64,000 bases of DNA from NCBI GenBank assembly GCA_040505895.1, contig JBEVXU010000006.1, positions 1 through 64,000 on the forward strand. The letters run 5' to 3'. Both the position numbers and the translations under genes were made by a program. The stretch comes from Vondammii sp040505895. Its GTDB lineage: Bacteria > Pseudomonadota > Gammaproteobacteria > Chromatiales > Chromatiaceae. This document shows, piece after piece, positions 17,092-24,485 of the stretch (position 1 is its first letter; each line of letters opens with the position of its first letter). Under the pieces are notes generated by a model. That model worked only from the letters and a program-made list of their open reading frames with translations, ran no database searches and was not told the origin of the DNA.

Positions 17092-17130
17092 TGTAACAGG
17101 TTGTAATAAAAATGTTTCAAAACTGTTTCA
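17092..17130. promoter_or_regulatory. Four phased heptamers, candidate OmpR-family operator
   Basis: Four similar heptamers on the plus strand: TGTAACA (17092), TGTAATA (17102), TGTTTCA (17113) and TGTTTCA (17124), spaced 10, 11 and 11 bases. Direct repeats one helical turn apart are how OmpR/PhoB-family regulators bind. The array ends 25 bases before the response regulator start and also faces the divergent cytochrome c'-like gene, so both autoregulation and control of that unit are plausible. Confidence 0.6.
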
Positions 17131-17155
17131 GTGATGAAATTTACCGGATGTATCT

Positions 17156-17875
17156 ATGAATACCTTACCTAAACGACTATTGGTGGTTGATGATGAGCCT
17201 AAGCTAAGGGAGCTGGTTAAGGCCTACCTTTCAGGAGAAGGGTATGCAGTAGAAGCGGTGGAGAGTGGACGGGAAATGGATGAATATCTTGCCGACCATG
17301 ATGTCGATCTGGTGATCCTTGATCTTATGCTACCGGGAGAGGATGGCCTCTCTATTGGGCGCAGGCTGCGTATGAAAAATAATCTTCCCATCATCATACT
17401 GTCTGCACGTGGTGAAGAGCTTGATCGAATCGTGGGTCTTGAAATGGGTGCTGATGATTACCTTGCAAAACCCTTTAACCCAAGAGAGCTTCTCGCCAGA
17501 ATTCGGTCAGTATTGCGACGCTGTGAGACGGATGATCCGGCCCCTTCAAGTCAGGTAAGCCAGAACCTGCTCTTTGGACCATTTTGCCTGGATATTGAAA
17601 AGCACCAATTGACCAGGGAGTCGCAGAACATCCCTATCACTACGGGTGAATTTACCCTTTTACGTGTTTTTCTTGAGAATGCTAACCGCGTACTGAGCCG
17701 TGATGCGCTTTTGGAAAAGACCAAAGGTTATGGTCACTCCTCTTTCGATCGCAGTATCGATGTTTGTGTTGGAAGGTTGCGTCGTAAAATTGAAATCGTC
17801 CCGTCAGAACCGGTCTATCTACGCACCATTTGGGGGGCCGGCTACTTGTTCACGACTGAAAATCAAGCTGGATGA
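17156..17875 (+). CDS. OmpR/PhoB-family response regulator
   Basis: 239 residues. The receiver domain carries the acidic pair D12-D13, phosphoacceptor D56 in DLVILDLMLPGEDG, and the conserved lysine in DYLAKPFNPREL. The C-terminal winged helix (TTGEFTLLRVFLENANRVLS, then SIDVCVGRLRRKIE, ending RTIWGAGYLF) is of the OmpR type. It is followed by its sensor kinase and preceded by phased heptamers that are its likely operator. The stimulus is unknown; the divergent cytochrome c'-like and outer-membrane genes are the best candidates for its regulon. Confidence 0.94.
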   Translation: MNTLPKRLLVVDDEPKLRELVKAYLSGEGYAVEAVESGREMDEYLADHDVDLVILDLMLPGEDGLSIGRRLRMKNNLPIIILSARGEELDRIVGLEMGADDYLAKPFNPRELLARIRSVLRRCETDDPAPSSQVSQNLLFGPFCLDIEKHQLTRESQNIPITTGEFTLLRVFLENANRVLSRDALLEKTKGYGHSSFDRSIDVCVGRLRRKIEIVPSEPVYLRTIWGAGYLFTTENQAG

Positions 17876-18018
17876 CTAACAGTAAGTGACTGCTTTGCGC
17901 AGGCTAAAATCACCCTGCTTTTATCTCAGCCCAAATCTGTTCAGGTGTATTCAAAGACTTCTTAAGGGGTATAGCAATAAGCATTTTAAAATCGAAAAGT
18001 TATTTCGGAAAAGTCCTG

Positions 18019-19305
18019 ATGACGATTGGTGTGGTGTCGATAGGATTTCAACTGATAACGTTTTCAATTCTGGCCTATTACATGGTAATTCCACTAGGGC
18101 AGCGCGCTGCCGATGATTTAGCCAGCGTCATAACTCATGCGGCTGAAACGTGGGAAAATCTGTCAACGGCAGAGCGAAAGGTGTTTGCCGATAAAATTAG
18201 AAGTAAACACGACCTGCTATTGACGACAAATGATACACACTTATCTGGCTCTACCAGTTTTCTTCCCTATCTTCTTTTTCTTGAGAGTGCCCTGAATAAA
18301 CAGTTGGGTGGGGAGGTGCAGATAAAAGAGAGTGTAACTGAGGAGAGTGGGCTGTGGTTCTGGGCTGATATCCCCGTATCAGATGCAACACTACGCGTTG
18401 GATTTTCTCGCTCACGTATTGGTGTCAATCCACCTATTGCATTCTTTATGTTAATGGTCATCGGGATTTATCTTACCTTTATTACCGCTGTCATACTTAC
18501 ACGGCGTCTCACCGTACCCATTGATCGCCTTTACCATGCAGCACAGGCTGTGGGAAAGGGGCACTGGCCCGATTCAATAGAGGTTGATGGCCCGGAGGAG
18601 CTGGCCGTTTTGACTCGTGAGTTCAATCGTATGAATGTCCAGGTAAGAGAGCTACTTTCAAATCGAACAACCTTGCTGGCTGGTATCGCGCATGACCTAA
18701 GAACACCTCTCACACAAATCCAGTTGGCCCTGAGTATGCTTCCGAATGAGGGTGGTTCACCTGAGCTGATGAAGAGTATTAATGAAGACCTGGGTGTGAT
18801 TAATCGTCTGATTGGTGAAACATTAAGTATCAGTCTGGAACTGGAGGAGGAACAAAATGTTCCAACGGATATCGCTTTGGTATTGGATGATCTAACAGGA
18901 AGTGTTCAAGCAGACGGAGCGGAGATTAATCTGGCATGCAGCAAGTTGCAGTACCAGGTTGACCACCCACTGGCGTTGCATAGAATACTGACCAACCTTC
19001 TGGTCAATGCCATACGCTATGGAGAGGGTAAATCCATTGATATTGTATGCGAGTACAGTAAAGGCAATATCGTAATTCAAATAATGGATAGAGGTCCGGG
19101 TATTCCTTCAGAACAGCTGGCGTCGGTATTTAGGCCATTCTACCGGCTTGAAAAGTCACGTGGTAGTGGTACTGGCGGTACCGGACTGGGGCTTGCAATA
19201 GTCAAGCAACTGGCTGATGCAAATAAATGGAAAATAGAATTAGTACGGCGTTCTGGAGGAGGGACGAGTGCTGTATTAACTCTTCCACATTGCATAATTG
19301 AATAA
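18019..19305 (+). CDS. EnvZ-like sensor histidine kinase
   Basis: 428 residues from the first ATG. Transmembrane segment at about residues 2-24, periplasmic sensor of about 115 residues, second segment near 140-160 (AFFMLMVIGIYLTFITAVIL), HAMP linker, HisKA with phosphoacceptor His near 224 (LLAGIAHDLRTPLTQIQLAL), and HATPase boxes NLLVNAIRYGEG, DRGPGIP and GTGLGLAIVKQL. It pairs with the preceding response regulator. Odd point: a good AAGGGG ribosome-binding site at 17964-17969 is followed seven bases later by ATA (17977), in frame, which would add a basic juxtamembrane N-terminus; ATG 18019 has only a weak site. The true start may be 17977. Confidence 0.9.
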   Translation: MTIGVVSIGFQLITFSILAYYMVIPLGQRAADDLASVITHAAETWENLSTAERKVFADKIRSKHDLLLTTNDTHLSGSTSFLPYLLFLESALNKQLGGEVQIKESVTEESGLWFWADIPVSDATLRVGFSRSRIGVNPPIAFFMLMVIGIYLTFITAVILTRRLTVPIDRLYHAAQAVGKGHWPDSIEVDGPEELAVLTREFNRMNVQVRELLSNRTTLLAGIAHDLRTPLTQIQLALSMLPNEGGSPELMKSINEDLGVINRLIGETLSISLELEEEQNVPTDIALVLDDLTGSVQADGAEINLACSKLQYQVDHPLALHRILTNLLVNAIRYGEGKSIDIVCEYSKGNIVIQIMDRGPGIPSEQLASVFRPFYRLEKSRGSGTGGTGLGLAIVKQLADANKWKIELVRRSGGGTSAVLTLPHCIIE

Positions 19306-19358
19306 ACCGGTACAAGGGTGGCGGTGGGTCGGTGCACCTTGCGCCTCTGGCGCTCCAC

Positions 19359-20237
19359 TTATAGTCTGCGAAGGTTATTTTCTCTAAGTTTTACTGCACC
19401 TGCCTGTGCCGCTTTTATCTGATCCAGCAGCCGTATACGGTCTCTTGGTAGGTTGCCTGCAAGGGCGAGGGCATTGGACGCGTGATTGGAGCGGAAGATG
19501 ACTGCCGTTGGTGGCGTAAGGCCTGCGATCAGCCGTTTCTGCTCCTCCAGAATAGCCGGGTCATCCTGAGGTAGGAACGGTTCACCAAACTTCTCAGCAA
19601 ACTCAGTCACCGCCTCTTCCTCAAGGTAGAGCTGCAGAGTAGAGAGGTAGCTGGTTGGGGCGCTATTGAGTAGTTCCAGGGTGCCGTCAATATGCTCACG
19701 CCAGTGGTTTTGCCCGCCTAGTCCGAGGATGACTGTTGCGGAGACCTTCATTCGGCTCTCGGCCGCCCTCTCCATTGCCCGTCGGATACTGTGCTGTGTT
19801 GCCCCCTTGGTAATCCTCTTGAGTATCCGGTTATCACCGGACTCCACCCCCAGGTAGAGGAGGGAGAGCTTTCTCTCCCGCAGCTGCGCCAGCTCCTGTG
19901 GTGACTTGCGCAGAATATTGGCTGGTGTGGCGTAGCAGCTGACACGGCTGAGGCGTGGCAGTGATTCGGCCAGCCGGTCAAGAATCGGCAGTAGATTTTC
20001 CATCGGCAGGGCTAATGCGTCGCCATCGGCAAGAAACACCCGTTGAGCATTGGGCTGATGGGTTGCCGCTTCCTCGATATCCTTCAGTACAGCTGTCAGG
20101 GGGCGAGCCTGATACTGCTTTGACTTGTACATGGAACAGAAAGAGCACTGGTTGAAGCTACATCCCAGGGTGGCCTGAATGATTAGATTGTTACCCTCGC
20201 TGGGAGGGCGGTAGAGCGGCATGTCGTAGTTCAGCAT
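19359..20237 (-). CDS. Radical SAM protein with CX4CX2C cluster motif
   Basis: 292 residues from ATG 20237 (a TTG at 20249 is also open). The start region LNYDMPLYRPPSEGNNLIIQ leads into the cluster motif C-SFNQ-C-SF-C, four rather than three residues between the first two cysteines, followed by MYKSKQYQARPL. Further on come VFLADGDALALP and LLYLGVESGDNRILKRITKG, typical of the Elp3/MiaB/NifB-like radical SAM fold. The reaction is unknown. Downstream of an EgtB-like gene on the same strand and separated from it by a seven-fold heptanucleotide repeat; no ribosome-binding site is visible. Confidence 0.82.
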   Translation of the reverse strand: MLNYDMPLYRPPSEGNNLIIQATLGCSFNQCSFCSMYKSKQYQARPLTAVLKDIEEAATHQPNAQRVFLADGDALALPMENLLPILDRLAESLPRLSRVSCYATPANILRKSPQELAQLRERKLSLLYLGVESGDNRILKRITKGATQHSIRRAMERAAESRMKVSATVILGLGGQNHWREHIDGTLELLNSAPTSYLSTLQLYLEEEAVTEFAEKFGEPFLPQDDPAILEEQKRLIAGLTPPTAVIFRSNHASNALALAGNLPRDRIRLLDQIKAAQAGAVKLRENNLRRL

Positions 20238-20250
20238 GGGGTGAGACAAA

Positions 20251-20299
20251 GTTGTCAGTTGTCAGTTGTCAGTTGTCAGTTGTCAGTTGTCAGTTGTCA
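20251..20299. repeat. Heptanucleotide tandem repeat, seven copies
   Basis: GTTGTCA is repeated seven times without error at 20251-20299. It lies between the EgtB-like gene (stop at 20317) and the start of the radical SAM gene, 14 bases from the latter's ATG and 2 bases from its TTG. Seven is not a multiple of three and the tract replaces the place where a ribosome-binding site would be expected. Short tandem repeats of this kind can change copy number by slippage and alter expression. Confidence 0.9.
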
Positions 20300-20316
20300 G
20301 GCGGATGGGGGCTCTT

Positions 20317-21498
20317 CTATTTTGCTGGATAGACCAGCCGGATGCCTGAGAATAGGCTGTCGGCATCCGGTAGGGCGGCTTTGCGGTAACTGATTCGCCG
20401 TAGGGCACCTTGGGTGTGCAGACTGCCACCTCGTAGCGGAAAGTGATGGTTGTCGAAGCCACCTGTGCGTGCCTCCTGGTAGTGGGTGGCCTGAAAGCCG
20501 GTATAGGGTTCAAAGGTGTTGGCGCACCACTCCCAGGCACGGCCAAAATCGCTGATCCCCTGGGTTCTTGTTGCCGCTTCCCACTGAAACTCGTGCTGCA
20601 GGACTGCACCCGTCAGCTCGCCGCCAAGGCTGGCGACCCAGCTGGCGTAGGCAAGGGCTTCATGGTGAGTGACACCGGTTACAGGGTCTTCGGCGATAAG
20701 GTCAAACTGGCCATTGATGCCGTTGCCAAACCAGTGACCATCGTTGTCCTTGCGCCAGGAACGGGGGTGGTTGGGACTCTTGCGGTTCCAGCTCCAGCCG
20801 GTCGGATTCCAGTATGTTTCGTTTTCATAACCCCCTGCCTCAATAAAGGCGAGAAAGGTGCTGTTGTCCACTGGTTGGCGATCAATACGAAAACTGCTCA
20901 ACTCGACAATCTGGGCCGGCTGTTCGTTATCGAAAGCAGAGGGATCACTCTTGGCTCCGATGCGGTAGTGGCCCTGGGAAATGCCTGTGTGGTCTGCCTG
21001 TGGTAGACGACTGATCAGTGGGTTCTGTACCTGGTAAGGTGACTGCTGGTGCAGACGACGCTCTGCCAGTACCTGCAGCATCTTCTCGTAGACTTTGGCC
21101 TGGCCCTGGATGATCAGGTGCAGCAGACGCCCGTTCTCTATCAGTGGATGGTTCGGCAGCTGGTCAGGGTTGGCCAGACGCATGATGTTCTCATCCTGCA
21201 GCTCCATCACCCAATTCAGCAGGTGATCCTTGGGGGGGAGTCGCTTCCACTCTTCCTGGCTCGGCAGGATGCCGGGGATGAATATCTCACGCACCCGACT
21301 GGTCATATCATCGTCGCCTTGGACAATCTCCCTTAGCCAATAGGTCTCGATATACATACCGCGTCCGAGAAACCAAGCGAGAGGGGCCAACTGCGGATTG
21401 TAGGATTGATAACAGTCCGCTTCCGGGAGCGACTCAACTAACTCTGCCATCATCTGGTGTAGGCCACTCAACTGCCCCAACAGGTTGTCATTGCTCAT
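20317..21498 (-). CDS. EgtB/SUMF1-like protein lacking the iron ligands
   Basis: 393 residues: N-terminal DinB_2-like helical domain (LHQMMAELVESLPEADCYQS, LAPLAWFLGRGMYIETYW) and C-terminal formylglycine-generating-enzyme (FGE-sulfatase) domain (QPVDNSTFLAFIEAGGYEN, VTGVTHHEALAYASW, GRAWEWCANTFEPYTG, PLRGGSLHTQ, RISYRKAAL). This is the sulfoxide-synthase (EgtB/OvoA) layout. By alignment with the EgtB motifs LGH and HxxxHxE, the three iron-binding histidines are replaced by Arg46, Gly132 and Val136, so the usual oxygen-dependent C-S chemistry looks impossible. No EgtD methyltransferase is nearby. Possibly a binding protein or a divergent enzyme. Confidence 0.78.
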   Translation of the reverse strand: MSNDNLLGQLSGLHQMMAELVESLPEADCYQSYNPQLAPLAWFLGRGMYIETYWLREIVQGDDDMTSRVREIFIPGILPSQEEWKRLPPKDHLLNWVMELQDENIMRLANPDQLPNHPLIENGRLLHLIIQGQAKVYEKMLQVLAERRLHQQSPYQVQNPLISRLPQADHTGISQGHYRIGAKSDPSAFDNEQPAQIVELSSFRIDRQPVDNSTFLAFIEAGGYENETYWNPTGWSWNRKSPNHPRSWRKDNDGHWFGNGINGQFDLIAEDPVTGVTHHEALAYASWVASLGGELTGAVLQHEFQWEAATRTQGISDFGRAWEWCANTFEPYTGFQATHYQEARTGGFDNHHFPLRGGSLHTQGALRRISYRKAALPDADSLFSGIRLVYPAK

Positions 21499-21594
21499 GC
21501 CGTTTCCGGTCTATCTAGTTAAAAATGGCATAGTAACTCATACTCCTCAGGGGGACGAGTATCTTCCCTGTTTAGGTCGATCTTCTACGATATG

Positions 21595-23064
21595 TCAGCC
21601 GGCGGCCACAGTGCGGTTGGATGCCCACTCCCGCAGGTAATCTATCTTCTCGGCCATCACCACTGAGATCGGGCTGGTGCGATCCAGCTCTTCCAGAAGT
21701 TGTGGAGTGTCCAGTGGGGTCTCTCTGGCATGGGCGGCGTAGAGGGCTGAGACTATCGCCTGCTCAATCTCTGCGCCGGTATAGCCGTCGCTGGTGCTGC
21801 TGAGTGACTCCAGATCGAAGCCGCTGGGTGGCAGGTTGCGCCGCCGCAGGTGGATATCGAAGATCTGCCGTCGCACTTCAGCAGAGGGAAGGTCGATAAA
21901 GAATATCTCATCCAGCCTGCCCTTGCGCATCAGCTCAGGTGGCAGCCGCTCAATATCATTGGCGGTAGCGACGATGAATACACCTGACTTTTGCTCCGCC
22001 ATCCAGGTCAGCAGTGTGCCGAGGATGCGGCGGCTCAGCCCCTCGTCGGAATCGCTTTCGGCCACTCCCTTCTCGATCTCATCCATCCACAGGGTGCAGG
22101 GCGCCATGGTTTCAGCAACCTCCAGGGCGTGACGCAGGTTCTTTTCGGTCTCGCCAATGTATTTATTGTAGAGGGCGGCAAAGTCGAGGCGCAGCAGGGG
22201 GACGCCAAAAGTGCCTGCGACCGCCTTGGCAGCAAGGCTTTTGCCGGCGCCCTGGACACCTAGCAGCATGATGCCTTTTGGCCTATCCAGTGAGCCGGGA
22301 TTGCCGTTGAACGCTTTGTGACGGTGGCTCAACCACTTTTTCAGGTGTTCCAGGCCGGCGACATCGGTAAAATCGGCGGTGTCGTACTCAAAAGAGATGA
22401 CGCCCCCTTTGCCGAGGAGTTCGTACTTGGCCTGCATGATTTTAGGTAGATCATTTCGACTGATGGCACCGTCATCCTCAATGGCGTTGCGTATCAGTCG
22501 GCGGGCATCGGTAGCGGTGACGCCGGTGAGGGTGGTGGCGAGACGCTTTACCGCGCTCTGATCAGCTTCGACCTTGCGGCGGTGCTTACCCTGCCACTGT
22601 TTCGCCTCCTCCATGATTAATCTTTTTATCCCGGCACGGTCCGGCAGTTGCAGGTTGAAGCGAGCGGTGAGATGGCGCAGCTCCGGCGGTATATCGATGG
22701 CGTGGCTAAGCAGTATCAGGGTGCGGGGGATCAGCTCATGCCCTTGGGCAATCTCCTTGATCAGGCGTACGTGTATCGGATCCTGCAGGTAGGGGTGAAA
22801 GTCGAGGAGAAGAAAGTAGCCCGGGCGTGACAGCGCCTTGATATGTTTCAGTACATCGTCGGGGCCGGCCGTTAGCTTCTGTGCCGGGAAGTCGGCCTCC
22901 AGACGCTTAAGCCCTTCTGTGACGGTCCATTGAAACATGGGGTAGTCAAGGCGCAGGCCGATGCGGGCGAAGAGCTCTACCAGACGCAACTCTTCGAGAG
23001 ACTCGATAATAATGATCGGTGTGCGTGAGCTCAGAAGGAGTTCAAGGTCGTGCAACTCTTCCAT
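21595..23064 (-). CDS. Ycf46-like AAA+ ATPase
   Basis: 489 residues. The N-terminal part (LELLLSSRTPIIIIESLEEL) is the non-catalytic domain seen in Ycf46-type proteins. The C-terminal AAA+ module has Walker A GVQGAGKSLAAKA, Walker B TLWMDEIEK, an SRH region (FIVATANDIERLPPELMRKG) and a sensor-2 region (GYTGAEIEQAI). Members occur in cyanobacteria, plastids and gammaproteobacteria, and some are linked to CO2 use; the role here is unknown. Its ATG is preceded directly by a hairpin that includes the only plausible ribosome-binding site. Confidence 0.85.
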   Translation of the reverse strand: MEELHDLELLLSSRTPIIIIESLEELRLVELFARIGLRLDYPMFQWTVTEGLKRLEADFPAQKLTAGPDDVLKHIKALSRPGYFLLLDFHPYLQDPIHVRLIKEIAQGHELIPRTLILLSHAIDIPPELRHLTARFNLQLPDRAGIKRLIMEEAKQWQGKHRRKVEADQSAVKRLATTLTGVTATDARRLIRNAIEDDGAISRNDLPKIMQAKYELLGKGGVISFEYDTADFTDVAGLEHLKKWLSHRHKAFNGNPGSLDRPKGIMLLGVQGAGKSLAAKAVAGTFGVPLLRLDFAALYNKYIGETEKNLRHALEVAETMAPCTLWMDEIEKGVAESDSDEGLSRRILGTLLTWMAEQKSGVFIVATANDIERLPPELMRKGRLDEIFFIDLPSAEVRRQIFDIHLRRRNLPPSGFDLESLSSTSDGYTGAEIEQAIVSALYAAHARETPLDTPQLLEELDRTSPISVVMAEKIDYLREWASNRTVAAG

Positions 23065-23065
23065 A

Positions 23066-23099
23066 AATAAAAACTCCGGGTAGCCTTCACCCAGAGTTT
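23066..23099 (-). promoter_or_regulatory. Hairpin overlapping the Ycf46-like ribosome-binding site
   Basis: On the minus strand AAACTC-T-GGGT pairs with ACCC-G-GAGTTT around a 7-base loop, and is followed by TTTTTATTT and then the ATG at 23064. It has the form of an intrinsic terminator for the DsrC/TusE gene upstream, yet the GGAG at 23077-23074, the only Shine-Dalgarno candidate for the ATPase gene, lies in its 3' arm. Confidence 0.6.
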
Positions 23100-23201
23100 A
23101 TCAGCCTTTATACAGCCACGCATTTTTCATGTGTCGTATGCTTCAACAGTCGCATAAACCAGCCCACGAAGTGGGCGTTGGCATTCCTGCCTAAACAGAA
23201 A

Positions 23202-23504
23202 TCAAACGCAACCGGTGGGCTTTGGCAGGCCGCCGTATTTTGTGATCGGTTTCATCGGACCGGTCAGCCAGAGCTTGAACAGATCCTTGGAGTTGGCGCC
23301 GAGAAACTTTGAGAATTTACGGATCGGTGGGACCACTGAATGCTCTTCGTAGTATTCACGGGCCTTGACGATCTGTCCCCATCGCTCGTCGTTCAGCTCA
23401 TACTCGTCCGCATCGGCCATGGCGTGGGCGATCTCCGGGGTCCATATGTTCATGTCGGTCAGATAGCCGTCGCCGTCACGGGGTGGGGTTTGCGTATTCA
23501 TCAT
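23202..23504 (-). CDS. DsrC/TusE-family sulfur-relay protein
   Basis: 100 residues. It contains the family core (DGYLTDMNIWTPEIAHAMAD, ERWGQIVKAREYYEEH, PPIRKFSKFLG) and ends GLPKPTGCV with the invariant penultimate cysteine. The second cysteine ten residues earlier, needed in true DsrC for the trisulfide with DsrAB, is a lysine. It is therefore a single-cysteine TusE-like or RspA-like paralogue that can carry sulfur on one cysteine. An AGGAGCTGC ribosome-binding site precedes the paired ATGs at 23504/23501. Consistent with a sulfur-metabolising organism, but no dsr genes are present in the window. Confidence 0.88.
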   Translation of the reverse strand: MMNTQTPPRDGDGYLTDMNIWTPEIAHAMADADEYELNDERWGQIVKAREYYEEHSVVPPIRKFSKFLGANSKDLFKLWLTGPMKPITKYGGLPKPTGCV

Positions 23505-23598
23505 GCAGCTCCTATTATTAACACAGTAATTTACTAGGTAATATTAGAAGTATTCTATATGACGGAAAAAATAAATCTACCACCAATTTACTGTGGAA

Positions 23599-24297
23599 TT
23601 ATTTTATTATCTTGAGCTGCTTTAGATGGCGGGTTAATTCATCGATAGCGGTGACCGGGTGATCCAGTGGAAATCGCTGCAGCAGATCCCCCTGAAGTAG
23701 ATCAATACCTTCATGGTCTATGCCCACCACTTGTGGTGGTGTAGCTTCCGGCTGTGGCTGGGAGTGGTCAGCTGTGGGCGTGCGCATCAACTGCGCCTCC
23801 TCTTCTACGGAAAAGCGTTTTGGGTATGAGAGTCTCCCGCGGTCGAGCCAGCGGGCGGCGCCAAAACCACCCACCCAGTAGTAGCGTTCTGTCTCCAGCT
23901 GATAGAAATGGAAGTTGAGCTGTTCATAGTAGGGACGGCTTTGGGGGAAGTAGCGGAAGTGGCGTTCAATCTCTTTCGCATGAAGCTCGACAGAGGGAGT
24001 GATGCGACCTAAACAGCAAAGCCTGGCCAGCTGTTGGCTGTCGCCGCCGCCCTGCTCAACGAGAGTGAGGCTACAGCGGGGGTCCATTTCCAGGTTACGT
24101 GTGTGTTTGGCAAGATGACTTAGCAGCAGCAGGGGGCGTCCCTGATGGTCCAGGCTATAGGGGACCAGCGAGCCGAAGGGGTAGCCGGGCAGGTCGAGTG
24201 ATTGGGTGGCAAGTACGCCGCAGAAGCGTCCCGCCAGGAGTTGGCGGGCGGCCTGAATGCTCTTTTCTGTATCATTCATGGCGGTCATTATAACCAT
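23599..24297 (-). CDS. HugZ-like FMN/haem-binding split-barrel protein
   Basis: 232 residues with a PNPOx-like split barrel: AARQLLAGRFCGVLATQS, PFGSLVPYSLDHQGRPLLLL, SHLAKHTRNLEMDPRCSLTL. It then has the family segment RHFRYFPQSRPYYEQLNFHF and WVGGFGAARWLD. Proteins of this group (HugZ and relatives) bind FMN or haem; HugZ degrades haem. Whether this one has haem oxygenase activity is not shown. Divergent from the TauE/SafE-like gene, sharing the region with the FNR-like box. Confidence 0.8.
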   Translation of the reverse strand: MVIMTAMNDTEKSIQAARQLLAGRFCGVLATQSLDLPGYPFGSLVPYSLDHQGRPLLLLSHLAKHTRNLEMDPRCSLTLVEQGGGDSQQLARLCCLGRITPSVELHAKEIERHFRYFPQSRPYYEQLNFHFYQLETERYYWVGGFGAARWLDRGRLSYPKRFSVEEEAQLMRTPTADHSQPQPEATPPQVVGIDHEGIDLLQGDLLQRFPLDHPVTAIDELTRHLKQLKIIK

Positions 24298-24396
24298 GAG
24301 TCACTGGTCAGAGCGCAGCCATCAGGTACAATTGGCTGAAATACCGGAGTGTTGGAACGGTGCAGAGGGGCTCCCTGTCGGCTTCTGTAATGTAAA

Positions 24397-24410
24397 TTGA
24401 GTTTAATCAA
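24397..24410. promoter_or_regulatory. FNR/ANR-like box
   Basis: TTGAGTTTAATCAA differs from the FNR consensus TTGAT-N4-ATCAA at one position. It lies about 80 bases before the GTG of the TauE/SafE-like gene; TATTAT at 24442-24447 is a possible -10 box. Anaerobic or microaerobic control would fit that gene's family, which is often linked to cbb3 oxidase genes. Confidence 0.5.
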
Positions 24411-24485
24411 TGCGTTGAGCTCCCGTGCGGATTAGTTTACATATTATAGTTGTTGCCGGGTGGTCGGCATATTCAAGGTACCTTT

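Noticed and set aside
17886..18116. 76-residue frame overlapping the kinase start as a separate gene or frameshifted kinase N-terminus
   Set aside because: It is out of frame with the kinase; the kinase frame itself is open upstream and already gives a plausible N-terminus.
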